Shown: piece by piece, positions 33,819-42,467 of the stretch | Layout of the letters: each line of letters begins with the position of its first letter | Numbering within the stretch: the stretch's first letter is position 1 | Assembly: GCF_019317285.1 (NCBI RefSeq) | Contig: NZ_CP079218.1 | Location: 4,340,001-4,404,000, forward strand | DNA length: 64,000 bases | Source of the DNA: Pedobacter sp. D749 | GTDB taxonomy: Bacteria > Bacteroidota > Bacteroidia > Sphingobacteriales > Sphingobacteriaceae | Direction: 5' to 3' | Notes under the pieces: generated by a model | Database searches by the model: none | What the model saw: the letters and a program-made list of their open reading frames with translations, nothing else | What the model was told of the DNA's origin: nothing | Made by a program: the position numbers and the translations under genes

Positions 33819-34709
33819 TTAAAACTGAACCCCAATCAGCCACATATTCTCAATGTAATTAATCTTCTGACTGGCATGATCATACTCATCCCATCCTGTG
33901 GTATGTACATTGGTTAAATTGGTAGCGCCAAATTTGGTTGTATTCTGTAAATAAACGTTTTTCCAAACATAAAACTTAAGTCCGATTTTAGCCGAAACGC
34001 CATATCCAGAAATGTTCCAATGATTGTTTCTGCCCAAACCAAATAAACGTACATCAGAACGTGGCACCATAATTCCACCACCTAAACCCGTTTCTAAAGT
34101 TAACGAAGTATTTCCACCGGGTGCTACCCAGATATCATCATAACGTTCTACCTCAATATTGGCATAGTTAAAACCATCAGTATGCTCATAAGTGAGCATG
34201 CTTTCTTTAACATTTACAAGTTGTCCATTATAATCGTCTGCCAATGCACCAGTAGCCACATTTTCAGGAGTAATATTAGCTCCTATATGTCCGGTAATGG
34301 CTACAGTTTGTGGAATATCCATTACATATTTCATGTGGTCCCAGCCAATAGAAATACTATAATTATCTTTGATAAAATACCCTACACGGATATTGTACTG
34401 TGGTACAGTGATTAAACCCGGATTTAAATAAGCCCAGCTTAGCTTCGATTGTCTATCATGTGCGACTACGTCTTTTAAAGTAAAATCGTAGTTGGGTCCC
34501 TGAAACCTGATATCACTTTTTCCATACCATGAACTGTTGTATCCCCAGTGAAAAAAGAAATCACCTTTACGCGAAAAATTCCTTTTATGTTCAGGGTTGA
34601 ATAAGCTTTTTGAAGTTGGTATATGGTCTGTTGTTGAGCTTTGAGCCTCTTGTGCCTGCATCCGCTTGCCAAACAAGAGTGCTAAAAATAGAATGGTAAA
34701 TCTTTTCAC
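33819..34709 (-). CDS. Outer-membrane beta-barrel protein of unknown function
   Basis: About 296 residues. GTG at 34709 is chosen because it is followed by a signal-like stretch (KRFTILFLALLFGKRMQAQ); the open frame reaches a TTG at 34763, which would bury that signal. The mature chain alternates aromatic and polar residues (FFHWGYNSSWYGKSDIRF, YNIRVGYFIKDNYSISIGWDHM, KIGLKFYVWKNVYLQ) and ends in an aromatic-rich strand finishing VQF, as outer-membrane barrels do. Adjacent to a DUF2490 barrel on the same strand. Confidence 0.75.
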   Translation of the reverse strand: MKRFTILFLALLFGKRMQAQEAQSSTTDHIPTSKSLFNPEHKRNFSRKGDFFFHWGYNSSWYGKSDIRFQGPNYDFTLKDVVAHDRQSKLSWAYLNPGLITVPQYNIRVGYFIKDNYSISIGWDHMKYVMDIPQTVAITGHIGANITPENVATGALADDYNGQLVNVKESMLTYEHTDGFNYANIEVERYDDIWVAPGGNTSLTLETGLGGGIMVPRSDVRLFGLGRNNHWNISGYGVSAKIGLKFYVWKNVYLQNTTKFGATNLTNVHTTGWDEYDHASQKINYIENMWLIGVQF

Positions 34710-34794
34710 CTGGCAAAGTGAGTAAAAAGACCAATCATTTACAACAGGTTTAACATTTTGCAAGAGTTGTTATACAAAAAATGACTTTAAAACA

Positions 34795-35502
34795 TTAAAA
34801 CCTGGTGTAAATGGCCAGCTGAATAATGTTATTTACCGTATTATTGGAAACACCATGTGTAGCCTGGTTCATATACCCGGCTTCCAGATCAAACTGCTTC
34901 GAAAAACGATAACCCGCAGCCAGGTATAACCTGTTTTGATCGAAAACACTATTGTTGATTTTATCCTTATTTTGAAGATTTAAAAACACCTCGTTCTGCA
35001 AAGCCAAAAATGGACCTTTTGTAAACGTTGGCTGAGTTTTTTGCAATGGCTGGACTAACCTTAAGAAATAACGGAAACGCTGCGAAAAAACATCTTCAGC
35101 CGAACGACCTATAAAACGTTGTTCTAACCTAACCCTGTGACTGGCAAATGCCGAGCTGATTTTATGACTGTAAATGTACTGTTCAAAGATACGGTGTTCG
35201 TGAAACAGATTGTTATTGCCACCTGTCAGATTCATATCAGTAGTTTGCCACAAATAACCTAAAGCTACATTATGTTTATCATTAATAAAATATTGCAATG
35301 CAGGCCGCACCAAAGTATTTCTCACATAACTCCAATCATCGGCTGAACGAACCTGAACATCAAATTGCAATCCCCATTTATCATTAAATTTGGTGTTATT
35401 TAAAAACATAAACCAACCCGAATTTTGATGTTGAGTTTGTGCATATAGCTTTCCAGCAGCCATGATGAGAACCAACGTGGCAGATAATAATATTTTTTTC
35501 AT
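34795..35502 (-). CDS. DUF2490 outer-membrane protein
   Basis: 235 residues with a signal peptide ending LYAQ (about residue 21). The DUF2490 pattern is present: NSGWFMFLNNTKFNDKWGLQFDVQVRSADDW, RPALQYFINDKHNVALGYLWQ, EHRIFEQYIYSHK, RVRLEQRFIG, and a last strand AIYTRF. The family is a 10-12 strand barrel of unknown transport role, common in Bacteroidetes. Separated by 85 bases from the other barrel gene at 33819-34709. Confidence 0.9.
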   Translation of the reverse strand: MKKILLSATLVLIMAAGKLYAQTQHQNSGWFMFLNNTKFNDKWGLQFDVQVRSADDWSYVRNTLVRPALQYFINDKHNVALGYLWQTTDMNLTGGNNNLFHEHRIFEQYIYSHKISSAFASHRVRLEQRFIGRSAEDVFSQRFRYFLRLVQPLQKTQPTFTKGPFLALQNEVFLNLQNKDKINNSVFDQNRLYLAAGYRFSKQFDLEAGYMNQATHGVSNNTVNNIIQLAIYTRF

Positions 35503-35582
35503 AAAAAGATAAACCGGTTTTACCTGTGTGTCGCTAAATTAATAGAATTATAGCAAAATTAAAGAAGAGTTGTTAAATAGTT

Positions 35583-35699
35583 AGAAAGTCGGAGGTCCGG
35601 AGCCCGAAGTCTCATTTAATAATCTCTATAAGCCCAACTTGTATTTTTGTGGTTAATTAGCCCGAAAGTCAGAGGTCCGGAGTCCGAAGTCTAATCACC
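35583..35699. repeat. Two copies of a GAAAGTC-GAGGTCCGGAG repeat
   Basis: GAAAGTCGGAGGTCCGGAGC (35583) and GAAAGTCAGAGGTCCGGAGT (35664) head a 28-base direct repeat. The same words, inverted, are in 24853-25051. They lie in the 437-base gap before fabV, which otherwise shows no gene and no clear promoter. Confidence 0.6.
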
Positions 35700-35939
35700 A
35701 AATAAATATGCTTAGTAACTATACCTCTGTGTTCTCTGCGCCTTTTCTCCGTTAACTCGGTGTTAAAAATGACACCAATCTCATCTACTTCTTTGCAAAA
35801 ACCTTTGCGATCATTGCAGTTAAAAACAAATTTCATTTAACGTTAAGCGATTAAAAATTTATCTTCGTTAAAGATTTGAGCATTAAGACATCTTAATTGC
35901 GCTTATTTTTAACATTACAAAACGTAAAATAGAACAAAA

Positions 35940-37133
35940 ATGATTATCGAACCTAGAATGAGGGGCTTTATCTGTTTGACCGCACACCCTGATGGTTGTG
36001 CGCAAAACGTAAAGAATCAAATTGAATATGTAAAATCTAAAGGAGCTATAGATGGTCCTAAAAAAGTATTGGTAATTGGTGCATCAACCGGTTTTGGTTT
36101 AGCATCGCGTATTACTGCTGCTTATGGATCAGGGGCTGCTACAATTGGCGTATTTTTCGAAAAGGCACCTTCCGAAGGTAAAACAGCATCACCAGGCTGG
36201 TACAATAGTGCGGCTTTTGAAAAAGAAGCACATGCAGCTGGTTTATATGCAAAAAGTATAAATGGTGATGCATTTTCTAAAGAAATAAAAGAAAAAACTT
36301 TAGCAACGATTAAAGCCGATTTAGGTCAGGTTGATTTAGTGATTTATAGCCTTGCCTCTCCGGTAAGAAAACATCCCGACACAGAAGTATTACACCGTTC
36401 AACTTTAAAACCTATCGGAGGCACTTACACCAATAAAACGGTCGATTTCCACACGGGTAACGTAACCGAGATTTCTATCGAACCTGCTACGGAAGAAGAT
36501 ATTGCCAATACAGTTGCCGTAATGGGTGGCGAAGATTGGGCCATGTGGATTGATGCCTTAAAAGCAGAAAACCTGCTTGCAGAAGGTGCAACAACAGTAG
36601 CATATTCGTACATAGGCCCGGCTTTAACCGAGCCGGTATACCGTAAAGGAACTATTGGCCGGGCTAAAGATGATTTAGAAGCAACTGCATTTACAATAGC
36701 CGATAAATTAAAGGATATTGATGGTAAAGCTTATGTATCAGTTAATAAAGCATTGGTTACACAGGCGAGTTCTGCAATTCCGGTTATTCCGCTTTACATT
36801 TCATTGTTATATAAAGTAATGAAGGCTGAAGGCGTTCATGAAGGTACTATTGAGCAGATCCAACGTTTATATGCTGACCGCTTATATACCGGCAATCCTG
36901 TTCCTGTTGATGAAAAAGGAAGAATCAGAATTGATGATTGGGAAATGCGTGAAGATATCCAGGCTAAAGTTGCCGAACTCTGGAAAGAAGCTACTACCGA
37001 AACGCTACCAGCAATAGGTGATTTACCAGGTTACAGAGCTGATTTCTTAAGCCTATTTGGCTTCGAAATTGATAAAGTAGACTATCAAAAAGATGCTCAG
37101 GAAGTGGTAGAAATTGAAGGTTTAGTAAATTAA
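35940..37133 (+). CDS. fabV: Trans-2-enoyl-ACP/CoA reductase FabV
   Basis: 397 residues, the length of FabV. It performs the last reduction of each fatty-acid elongation cycle, turning trans-2-enoyl thioesters into acyl thioesters with NADH. Seen: MIIEPRMRGFICLTAHP start, the NAD site LVIGASTGFGLASR (about 44-57), and the extended Y-x8-K catalytic motif Y234...K243, which distinguishes FabV from FabI (Y-x6-K). FabV enzymes are usually insensitive to triclosan. Single gene; a hairpin repeat follows. Confidence 0.97.
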   Translation: MIIEPRMRGFICLTAHPDGCAQNVKNQIEYVKSKGAIDGPKKVLVIGASTGFGLASRITAAYGSGAATIGVFFEKAPSEGKTASPGWYNSAAFEKEAHAAGLYAKSINGDAFSKEIKEKTLATIKADLGQVDLVIYSLASPVRKHPDTEVLHRSTLKPIGGTYTNKTVDFHTGNVTEISIEPATEEDIANTVAVMGGEDWAMWIDALKAENLLAEGATTVAYSYIGPALTEPVYRKGTIGRAKDDLEATAFTIADKLKDIDGKAYVSVNKALVTQASSAIPVIPLYISLLYKVMKAEGVHEGTIEQIQRLYADRLYTGNPVPVDEKGRIRIDDWEMREDIQAKVAELWKEATTETLPAIGDLPGYRADFLSLFGFEIDKVDYQKDAQEVVEIEGLVN

Positions 37134-37146
37134 GTTTCAAGAGATG

Positions 37147-37213
37147 CGTCATTCCCAACTTGATTGGGAATCGTAATGCAATCTTTAAGATTTCCACGTG
37201 CGTGGAAATGACG
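37147..37213. repeat. CGTCATTCCCAACTTGATTGGGAATC hairpin repeat, copy 2
   Basis: Starts CGTCATTCCCAACTTGATTG and ends TTCCACGTGCGTGGAAATGACG; the first 28 bases match the copy at 27033 almost exactly, and the inner hairpin has drifted. Like that copy it follows a plus-strand stop codon. Confidence 0.75.
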
Positions 37214-37231
37214 AATTTAAAACACACTTAC

Positions 37232-37262
37232 AAACGGCTGGCTTTAAAGCCAGCCGTTTTTT
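37232..37262 (+). terminator. Terminator between fabV and the GNAT gene
   Basis: AAACGGCTGGCTTT / AAAGCCAGCCGTTT is a perfect 14-bp palindrome, followed by TTT. It lies upstream of the GNAT start (37276) and shows that the reading frame before that start is not coding. Confidence 0.88.
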
Positions 37263-37275
37263 ATTCCCTAATAAA

Positions 37276-37815
37276 ATGAATTTCGACTTACAGCCCACAC
37301 TAGAAAACGATTTAATTAAAGTAGTTCCGTTAAAAGAGACTGACTTCGAAGCGCTTTTTGCAGTAGCTTCCGATCCGTTAATCTGGGAACAACACCCCAA
37401 TAAAGACCGCTATAAAAGAGACGTTTTCGAAAATTTCTTTAAAGGCGCTATAGAATCGAAGGGTGCTTTTATTGTATATGAAAAAGAAACCAATAAAGTT
37501 GTGGGCAGTTCCAGATACTACGAATTAGATGAAACAGAAAATTTTGTTGCCGTTGGCTACACTTTTATATCCCGCGAGTTTTGGGGAAAAGGACATAATA
37601 AGGCTTTAAAATCTTTAATGTTTGATCATGCTTTTCAATTTGTGGATAAAGTAATTTTACATATCGGTGCTACTAATTTCCGTTCACAAAAAGCGACAGA
37701 AAAATTAGGTGCCGTTAAAATCGCTGAATTAGAGGTAGCCTATTATGGTGAGCCCTTAAAATGGAATTTTGTTTATCAGGCAGATAAAGAAAAATGGCGA
37801 AACCGGGCATCATAA
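37276..37815 (+). CDS. GNAT-family N-acetyltransferase (RimJ/RimL-like)
   Basis: 179 residues. The frame opens at 37198 but passes through a terminator, so the ATG at 37276 is preferred. Acetyltransferase_3 features: LENDLIKVVPLKETDFEAL at the N terminus, VVGSSRYYELDETENFVAVGYTFISREFWGKGHN (acetyl-CoA binding), and NFRSQKATEKLGAVK typical of the RimJ/RimL class. Transfers acetyl from acetyl-CoA to an amine; the target is unknown. Confidence 0.92.
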   Translation: MNFDLQPTLENDLIKVVPLKETDFEALFAVASDPLIWEQHPNKDRYKRDVFENFFKGAIESKGAFIVYEKETNKVVGSSRYYELDETENFVAVGYTFISREFWGKGHNKALKSLMFDHAFQFVDKVILHIGATNFRSQKATEKLGAVKIAELEVAYYGEPLKWNFVYQADKEKWRNRAS

Positions 37816-37827
37816 AAATAAACTACA

Positions 37828-37955
37828 GATTTATTTTCCCTATCTGTGTTCATCCTTTTTATCTGTGGTAGAAAAATTGAGAAACAATTGCCACGGATGT
37901 TAATCTTCTTGAGGTGCCGTCCTTTCGAGCGGAGTGCAACGCAGTCGAGAAATCT
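37828..37955. repeat. Mixed repeat remnants downstream of the GNAT gene
   Basis: An ATCTGTGTTCATCCTTTTTATCTGTGG element (37842-37868; relative near 32028) and a GTGCAACGCAGTCGAGAAATCT half copy (37917-37955) of the family at 4227 and 46386. The remaining gap up to 38124 holds only the csp promoter. Confidence 0.6.
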
Positions 37956-38067
37956 AAAAATATCGATCAATCCGCTTTTTTCTGGCAAACATCTTGTCTA
38001 ATTATCTGTTGTTACCATAATGACAAGCGCATAACCGAATAAAATCGTGTTTGTGCTTTAGTATTGT

Positions 38068-38075
38068 TATCTTTG
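38068..38075 (+). promoter_or_regulatory. -7 element upstream of the cold-shock-domain gene
   Basis: TATCTTTG matches the Bacteroidetes TAnnTTTG element exactly, 49 bases before the ATG. The candidate TTTG at 38050-38053 is only 14 bases upstream, shorter than usual. The leader of about 40 bases is much shorter than that of E. coli cspA. Confidence 0.5.
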
Positions 38076-38124
38076 TATAATTCTCCATTCCACTCACCTT
38101 TCAAAACAAACAATTAAATAAAAT

Positions 38125-38577
38125 ATGGCTAAATCTCAGGCAACATACAGTAAAAAAGAGAACGAAAAAAAACGGTTAAAAAAACAAAAAGACAAACAAG
38201 AGAAAAAAGAAGAGCGTCAGGCTAATGCCAAAAAAGGTTTAGCACTTGAAGATATGATGGCTTACGTTGACGAAAACGGAAACATCTCTTCTACTCCACC
38301 AGATCCGAAGAAAAAGAAAGTAATTAATACAGAAGATATTCAGATTGGTATTTCAAGACAAGAGGATATCATCGATGAAAATCCTGTTAAAAAAGGAACA
38401 GTTACTTTCTTTAACGACAGTAAAGGTTACGGTTTTATTAAAAACACTGAAACACAAGACAGTATTTTCGTTCACGCAAACGGTTTAATCACCCAGATTA
38501 AAGAAGGTGATAAAGTTACGTTTGAAGTAGAAATGGGTCAAAAAGGACCAACTGCTGTTAAAGTATCAAAGGTTTAA
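38125..38577 (+). CDS. Cold-shock-domain protein with basic N-terminal arm
   Basis: 150 residues. Residues 88-150 form one cold-shock domain with RNP1 as KGYGFI and RNP2 as SIFVHA, which binds single-stranded RNA or DNA. Residues 1-40 are a highly charged Lys/Glu/Arg-rich helix (KKENEKKRLKKQKDKQEKKEER), and 41-87 form an acidic linker. The arm makes it about twice the length of a standard Csp (65-70 residues) and may add RNA affinity. Single gene with its own promoter. Confidence 0.92.
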   Translation: MAKSQATYSKKENEKKRLKKQKDKQEKKEERQANAKKGLALEDMMAYVDENGNISSTPPDPKKKKVINTEDIQIGISRQEDIIDENPVKKGTVTFFNDSKGYGFIKNTETQDSIFVHANGLITQIKEGDKVTFEVEMGQKGPTAVKVSKV

Positions 38578-39008
38578 CAGCCAACAATTCAATTCTTTTG
38601 CAATTCCTAATTGCAAAACATGATTAAAATTCTGCAGAAAACTCTGCTGCGCCAGGTTTTATAATCCTATATAATTCCGTCTATTTAAGCATAAAACCTA
38701 GCGCATAATTTTCTTCATTCTTATTTCTACCCTTAATAGAGGCTGATAAATTTTGCCAGAATTCGCTTCTAAAAATAGAATCTTAGAATTATTCCAAAAT
38801 TTATACATCTAATTGCATTCTAATTTATTTTTCCCCAGCACGACAGAGGATAATTTATAGTGCTGTAAATAAACCGAATAGGCTTATTAAAAGGAAAAAC
38901 TGTAGCCTTTGGGTAAGGATAAACGTTTATGAAATAAAAAATATATAATCCCGGTGTGGAATTTGTGTACGCTTTACATCATTACAGTACACACAAAGAA
39001 AAATAGAT
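38578..39008. other. 431-base spacer with no gene
   Basis: No ORF of note. There is a terminator-like hairpin TTTTGCAATT-CCT-AATTGCAAAA at 38596-38618 after the csp gene, and a weak CAGCAC/GTGCTG pair at 38836-38865. No member of the window's repeat families was found, and the sequence is AT-rich throughout. Confidence 0.6.
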
Positions 39009-39695
39009 ATGAAAAAGTTAATAACACTTGCACTGGTTGCATTTTTAGGTTTATCGTCAGCGATGGCTCAACAAGTAGATTTACGCAGAAAAATTAATGT
39101 TAGCGGAACTGCAGAAACAGAAGTAACACCAGATATTATTTATATCGGTATTTCACTAAAAGAATATTTAAACGGAAAGAAAAAAGTAGACATTACGGAA
39201 CTGGAAAAACAACTGTTTGCCGCTGTACAAAAAGCGGGCATTGCAAAAGAAAACTTAACCATCAGCAATTTAAGCAGCTGGAACTATGAAACAGAGAAAA
39301 AGAAAAATCCTGATTTTTTAGCCAGCAAACAATACCGTTTAAAAGTGAGCGACCTGAACAAATTCAATGCAATATTAGAAGCAATTGATGCCAAAGGAAT
39401 TGCCAATACAAACATTGAAAGCTACGATTATTCTAAAATTGAGAGTTTGAAAAAAGAACTTAAAATTAAAGCTTTATTGGCGGCAAAAGAGAAGGCAACT
39501 TACATGGTAGAAGCATTAGGCGATAAATTAGGCAGTGTAATTGAAATACAGGATGGCGGAGATAATGTAATACAACCGGTTTATAGAACTTTTGCGATGA
39601 AAGCTGAAATGTCGGATGCTGCTGGCGCTCCTGAAATTGATTTCAAAAAAATCAAGCTGAATTTCACAGTAAATGCTGTTTTCGAGATTAAATAA
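39009..39695 (+). CDS. SIMPL domain-containing secreted protein (DUF541)
   Basis: 228 residues with a signal peptide ending SAMAQ (residue 20). The SIMPL/DUF541 fold starts at RRKINVSGTAETEVTPDIIYIGISL and repeats as LKEYLNGKKKVDITELEKQLFAAVQKAGI, then the last helix-strand KEKATYMVEALGDKLGSVIEI. The family gives periplasmic or cell-surface proteins; its eukaryotic namesake binds a kinase, and bacterial roles are mostly unknown. A short gene follows after a terminator. Confidence 0.9.
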   Translation: MKKLITLALVAFLGLSSAMAQQVDLRRKINVSGTAETEVTPDIIYIGISLKEYLNGKKKVDITELEKQLFAAVQKAGIAKENLTISNLSSWNYETEKKKNPDFLASKQYRLKVSDLNKFNAILEAIDAKGIANTNIESYDYSKIESLKKELKIKALLAAKEKATYMVEALGDKLGSVIEIQDGGDNVIQPVYRTFAMKAEMSDAAGAPEIDFKKIKLNFTVNAVFEIK

Positions 39696-39730
39696 GAATT
39701 TTAATAGTTTAAATTAATGCTTTTCAAAAC

Positions 39731-39757
39731 CTACCAGAACATTTTGGTAGTTTTTTT
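39731..39757 (+). terminator. Terminator of the SIMPL gene
   Basis: Stem CTACCA / TGGTAG with an 8-base loop and TTTTTTT, 35 bases after the stop. Confidence 0.75.
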
Positions 39758-39794
39758 GTTAAGTATTGGTTGAACACTAAAAAAATTAGATATT

Positions 39795-40109
39795 ATGAAA
39801 AAATTCATTTACACGTTAGCCTTGGTATTCTCGTTAGGTATTAGTTTTAATTCAGCTCAGGCTGCTGATAAACCTGCGAAAAACCCAACAGAATTAACTG
39901 CAGAACAAGCAGTGAAACTGGAAAGAATCAAAACCCGTGTTGAAGAGATCAGAGACATGGATAAATCAAACTTAACAAGAGCAGAACGTAAAGCTTTACG
40001 TAGCGAGTTAAGAGAATTAAAAGGTCAGGCTCGTGCTGTTTCTGGAGGTGTTTATCTTTCAGTTGGTGCAATCATTATCATCATTTTATTGTTGATCCTG
40101 ATTTTATAA
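39795..40109 (+). CDS. Small secreted or membrane protein of unknown function
   Basis: 104 residues: signal peptide (1-23, ending AQAA), then a highly charged helix with EQAVKLERIKTRVEEIRDMDKSNLTRAERKALRSELRELK (about 38-77), then one C-terminal membrane segment GGVYLSVGAIIIIILLLILIL. The helix has coiled-coil character. Such short proteins are common and well expressed in Bacteroidetes; no function is assigned. It has its own strong terminator. Confidence 0.8.
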   Translation: MKKFIYTLALVFSLGISFNSAQAADKPAKNPTELTAEQAVKLERIKTRVEEIRDMDKSNLTRAERKALRSELRELKGQARAVSGGVYLSVGAIIIIILLLILIL

Positions 40110-40140
40110 TCATACAAAAAACACATCTATCTATAAAAAC

Positions 40141-40173
40141 AAAAAGCTTTGCATTAATGCAAAGCTTTTTTTA
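40141..40173 (+). terminator. Terminator of the 104-residue protein gene
   Basis: AAAAAGCTTTGCATT / AATGCAAAGCTTTTT is a perfect palindrome followed by TTATT, 31 bases after the stop. Confidence 0.9.
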
Positions 40174-40183
40174 TTAGAAATAT

Positions 40184-40316
40184 CGTCATTGCGAGAAGGC
40201 TTTTTCAGCCGACGAAGCAATCTTACTACAAGAGAAACTTCGTTTTCTTTAATTAATCGCCAAATACCAAAAGGTTTTGCTACAGTATTAAGATTGCTTC
40301 GTGCCTCGCAATGACG
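40184..40316. repeat. CGTCATTGCGA dispersed repeat
   Basis: Starts CGTCATTGCGAGAAGGCTTTTTCAGCCGACGAAGCAATCTT and ends AAGATTGCTTCGTGCCTCGCAATGACG; the ends are complementary over about 38 bases. It fills the convergent spacer between the small-protein gene and serS. Confidence 0.88.
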
Positions 40317-40328
40317 ATTTATCTAAGA

Positions 40329-41600
40329 TTAATCAATCATATCAAACCCAGTATACTTCACCAAAGCTTCCGGAATTTTAATTCCATTCTCAGTTTGGTA
40401 GTTTTCTAAAATCGAAGCCACTATACGTGGTAAAGCCAACGCACTTCCGTTTAATGAATGTGCCAGTTGCGCCTTACCTTCTTTTCCTTTAAAACGCAGT
40501 TTTAAACGATTACTCTGGTAAGTTTCGAAATTTGAAACAGAAGAAACTTCCAACCAGCGTTCTTGCGCTGCACTCCATACTTCCATGTCATATGTCATAG
40601 CAGAAGTAAAGCCCATATCGCCGCCACATAAACGCAATACGCGATAGTGCAAACCAAGTTCTTTCAATAAAGACTGAACATATTGGCTCATCTCTTCTAA
40701 AGTTTCGTAAGATTTATCCGGATGCGTAATCTGCACTACTTCAACCTTATCAAACTGGTGTAAACGGTTTAAACCACGTACATGAGCACCATATGAACCC
40801 GCTTCTCTACGGAAACAAGGGGTATAAGCAGTATTTTTAATTGGGAGATCTTCTTCTTTAACAATTACATCACGGTATAAATTGGTTACCGGAACTTCGG
40901 CAGTTGGGATTAAATATAAATCATCAACAGTTGAATGATACATCTGTCCTTCTTTATCAGGTAACTGTCCGGTACCAAAACCTGAAGCCGCATTAACCAA
41001 ATGAGGAACCTGCATTTCTTTATAACCTGCCGCAGTAGCATGATCTAAAAAGAAATTGATCAATGCACGTTGTAATCTTGCTCCTTTTCCTTTATAAACC
41101 GGAAAACCAGCACCAGTAATTTTTACGCCCAATTCGAAATCGATAATATCATATTTCGCGGCAAGTTCCCAATGCGGCAAAGCTTTACTTGGTAACTGGG
41201 CAGGTTCGCCATGCGTTAAAACTACCTCATTTTCTTCTGCAGTAGAGCCTTGTTTTACCAAATGATAAGGCAAATTAGGCAATTGAACAATTAAATTGTG
41301 TTGAGCAGCTTCCAACTCATTCAATTTATCGCTTAGGTTTTTGATATTTTCTTTGTGAGAAGCAGTTTTTGCTTTAATCGCCTCGGCTTCTTCTTTTTTA
41401 CCAGTACGCATTAAATCGCCAATCTGTTTGGCAGCTGCATTCGCTTCAGCAGAAATATTATCCAGGGAAGTTTGTGTAGAACGGCGGTCCTCATCAATTT
41501 TAATGATTTCATCTACCAGTTCTGGTTGTTTAAAATTACGGATACTTAAACGTTCTAAAACTTTCTCTCTATTTTCGCGGATATAGTTAACTTGCAGCAT
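40329..41600 (-). CDS. serS: Seryl-tRNA synthetase
   Basis: 423 residues, standard length. It charges tRNA-Ser (and the selenocysteine tRNA where present) with serine using ATP. The N-terminal long coiled-coil arm (about 30-100) is followed by the class II core: motif 1 around GFPVYKGKGARLQRALINFF, motif 2 as CFRREAGSYG, motif 3 as NGSALALPRIVASILENYQ. The start ATG is 117 bases from the divergent rsmI start with a dispersed repeat between. Confidence 0.97.
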   Translation of the reverse strand: MLQVNYIRENREKVLERLSIRNFKQPELVDEIIKIDEDRRSTQTSLDNISAEANAAAKQIGDLMRTGKKEEAEAIKAKTASHKENIKNLSDKLNELEAAQHNLIVQLPNLPYHLVKQGSTAEENEVVLTHGEPAQLPSKALPHWELAAKYDIIDFELGVKITGAGFPVYKGKGARLQRALINFFLDHATAAGYKEMQVPHLVNAASGFGTGQLPDKEGQMYHSTVDDLYLIPTAEVPVTNLYRDVIVKEEDLPIKNTAYTPCFRREAGSYGAHVRGLNRLHQFDKVEVVQITHPDKSYETLEEMSQYVQSLLKELGLHYRVLRLCGGDMGFTSAMTYDMEVWSAAQERWLEVSSVSNFETYQSNRLKLRFKGKEGKAQLAHSLNGSALALPRIVASILENYQTENGIKIPEALVKYTGFDMID

Positions 41601-41634
41601 TATTTAATTTTTTAAGCAAAGATAATAATTAAGT

Positions 41635-41704
41635 CGTCATTGCGAACGTAGTGCGGCAATCTCTCCACAAAAAGATTGCTTCGTCGTTCCTTCTCGCAAT
41701 GACG
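41635..41704. repeat. CGTCATTGCGA dispersed repeat, short copy
   Basis: CGTCATTGCGAACGTAGTGCGGCAATCT..., closing AGATTGCTTCGTCGTTCCTTCTCGCAATGACG. It takes up 70 of the 117 bases between the divergent serS and rsmI genes and ends only 13 bases before the rsmI start codon. Confidence 0.85.
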
Positions 41705-41717
41705 GACACAGAAAAAT

Positions 41718-42431
41718 ATGGATGGCAAACTATTTCTCGTACCAACGCCTATAGGCAATTTGGAGGATATGACCTTCAGGGCAATCCGTATATTAAAAGA
41801 ATGCGATCTGATTCTCGCTGAAGATACCCGTACCAGTGCCCCAATGCTGAAACATTTTGGCATCGATAAAAGAGTTTTCTCGCACCACCAGCACAATGAA
41901 CATAAGGCCACTTCAGAAATTATCAGGTTTTTAAACGAAGGACAAAAAATTGCCCTGATATCTGACGCCGGAACACCAGCCATTTCCGATCCAGGTTTTT
42001 TCCTGGTACGCGAGGCCATTAAAAATGATATTGCCGTAGAGTGTTTACCTGGCGCAACAGCTTTTGTACCTGCTTTGGTTAATTCAGGCCTACCAGCCGA
42101 TGCATTCTGTTTTGAAGGTTTTTTGCCGGTAAAAAAAGGCAGACAAACAAAATTTAAAAAATTGGCAGAAGAAGACCGCACCATTATACTTTACGAAAGT
42201 CCGCACCGTTTATTAAAAACTTTAGAGGAGTTTGCGCAGTATTTGGGTGCCGACAGGCAGGCGTCGGTAAGCAGAGAACTGACCAAGATGTTCGAAGAAA
42301 CCGTGAGAGGCACTTTGGTAGAAATAAAATCACATTTTGAAAACAATACTTTAAAAGGAGAATTTGTAATTTGCATAGCGGGGAAACCCAATGTTAAAAG
42401 CAAAAACAAATATGAAGATGCTGAAGAATAG
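41718..42431 (+). CDS. rsmI: 16S rRNA 2'-O-ribose C1402 methyltransferase RsmI
   Basis: 237 residues, tetrapyrrole-methylase fold using S-adenosylmethionine. It methylates the ribose of C1402 in the decoding centre of 16S rRNA. Seen: LFLVPTPIGNLEDMTFRAIRIL at the N terminus, ILAEDTRTS, LISDAGTPAISDPGF, and LPGATAFVPALVNSGLPAD. It is followed after 36 bases by the PH-domain gene. The start codon is 13 bases past a dispersed repeat, so its promoter may lie in or before the repeat. Confidence 0.95.
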   Translation: MDGKLFLVPTPIGNLEDMTFRAIRILKECDLILAEDTRTSAPMLKHFGIDKRVFSHHQHNEHKATSEIIRFLNEGQKIALISDAGTPAISDPGFFLVREAIKNDIAVECLPGATAFVPALVNSGLPADAFCFEGFLPVKKGRQTKFKKLAEEDRTIILYESPHRLLKTLEEFAQYLGADRQASVSRELTKMFEETVRGTLVEIKSHFENNTLKGEFVICIAGKPNVKSKNKYEDAEE

Positions 42432-42467
42432 CATTAAAACGTAACCACACAACAATTTAAAAATATT

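Noticed and set aside
41612..42184. 190-codon minus-strand ORF opposite rsmI
   Set aside because: It overlaps rsmI in antisense and runs into the repeat; its sequence looks like a reversed coding frame with no domain.
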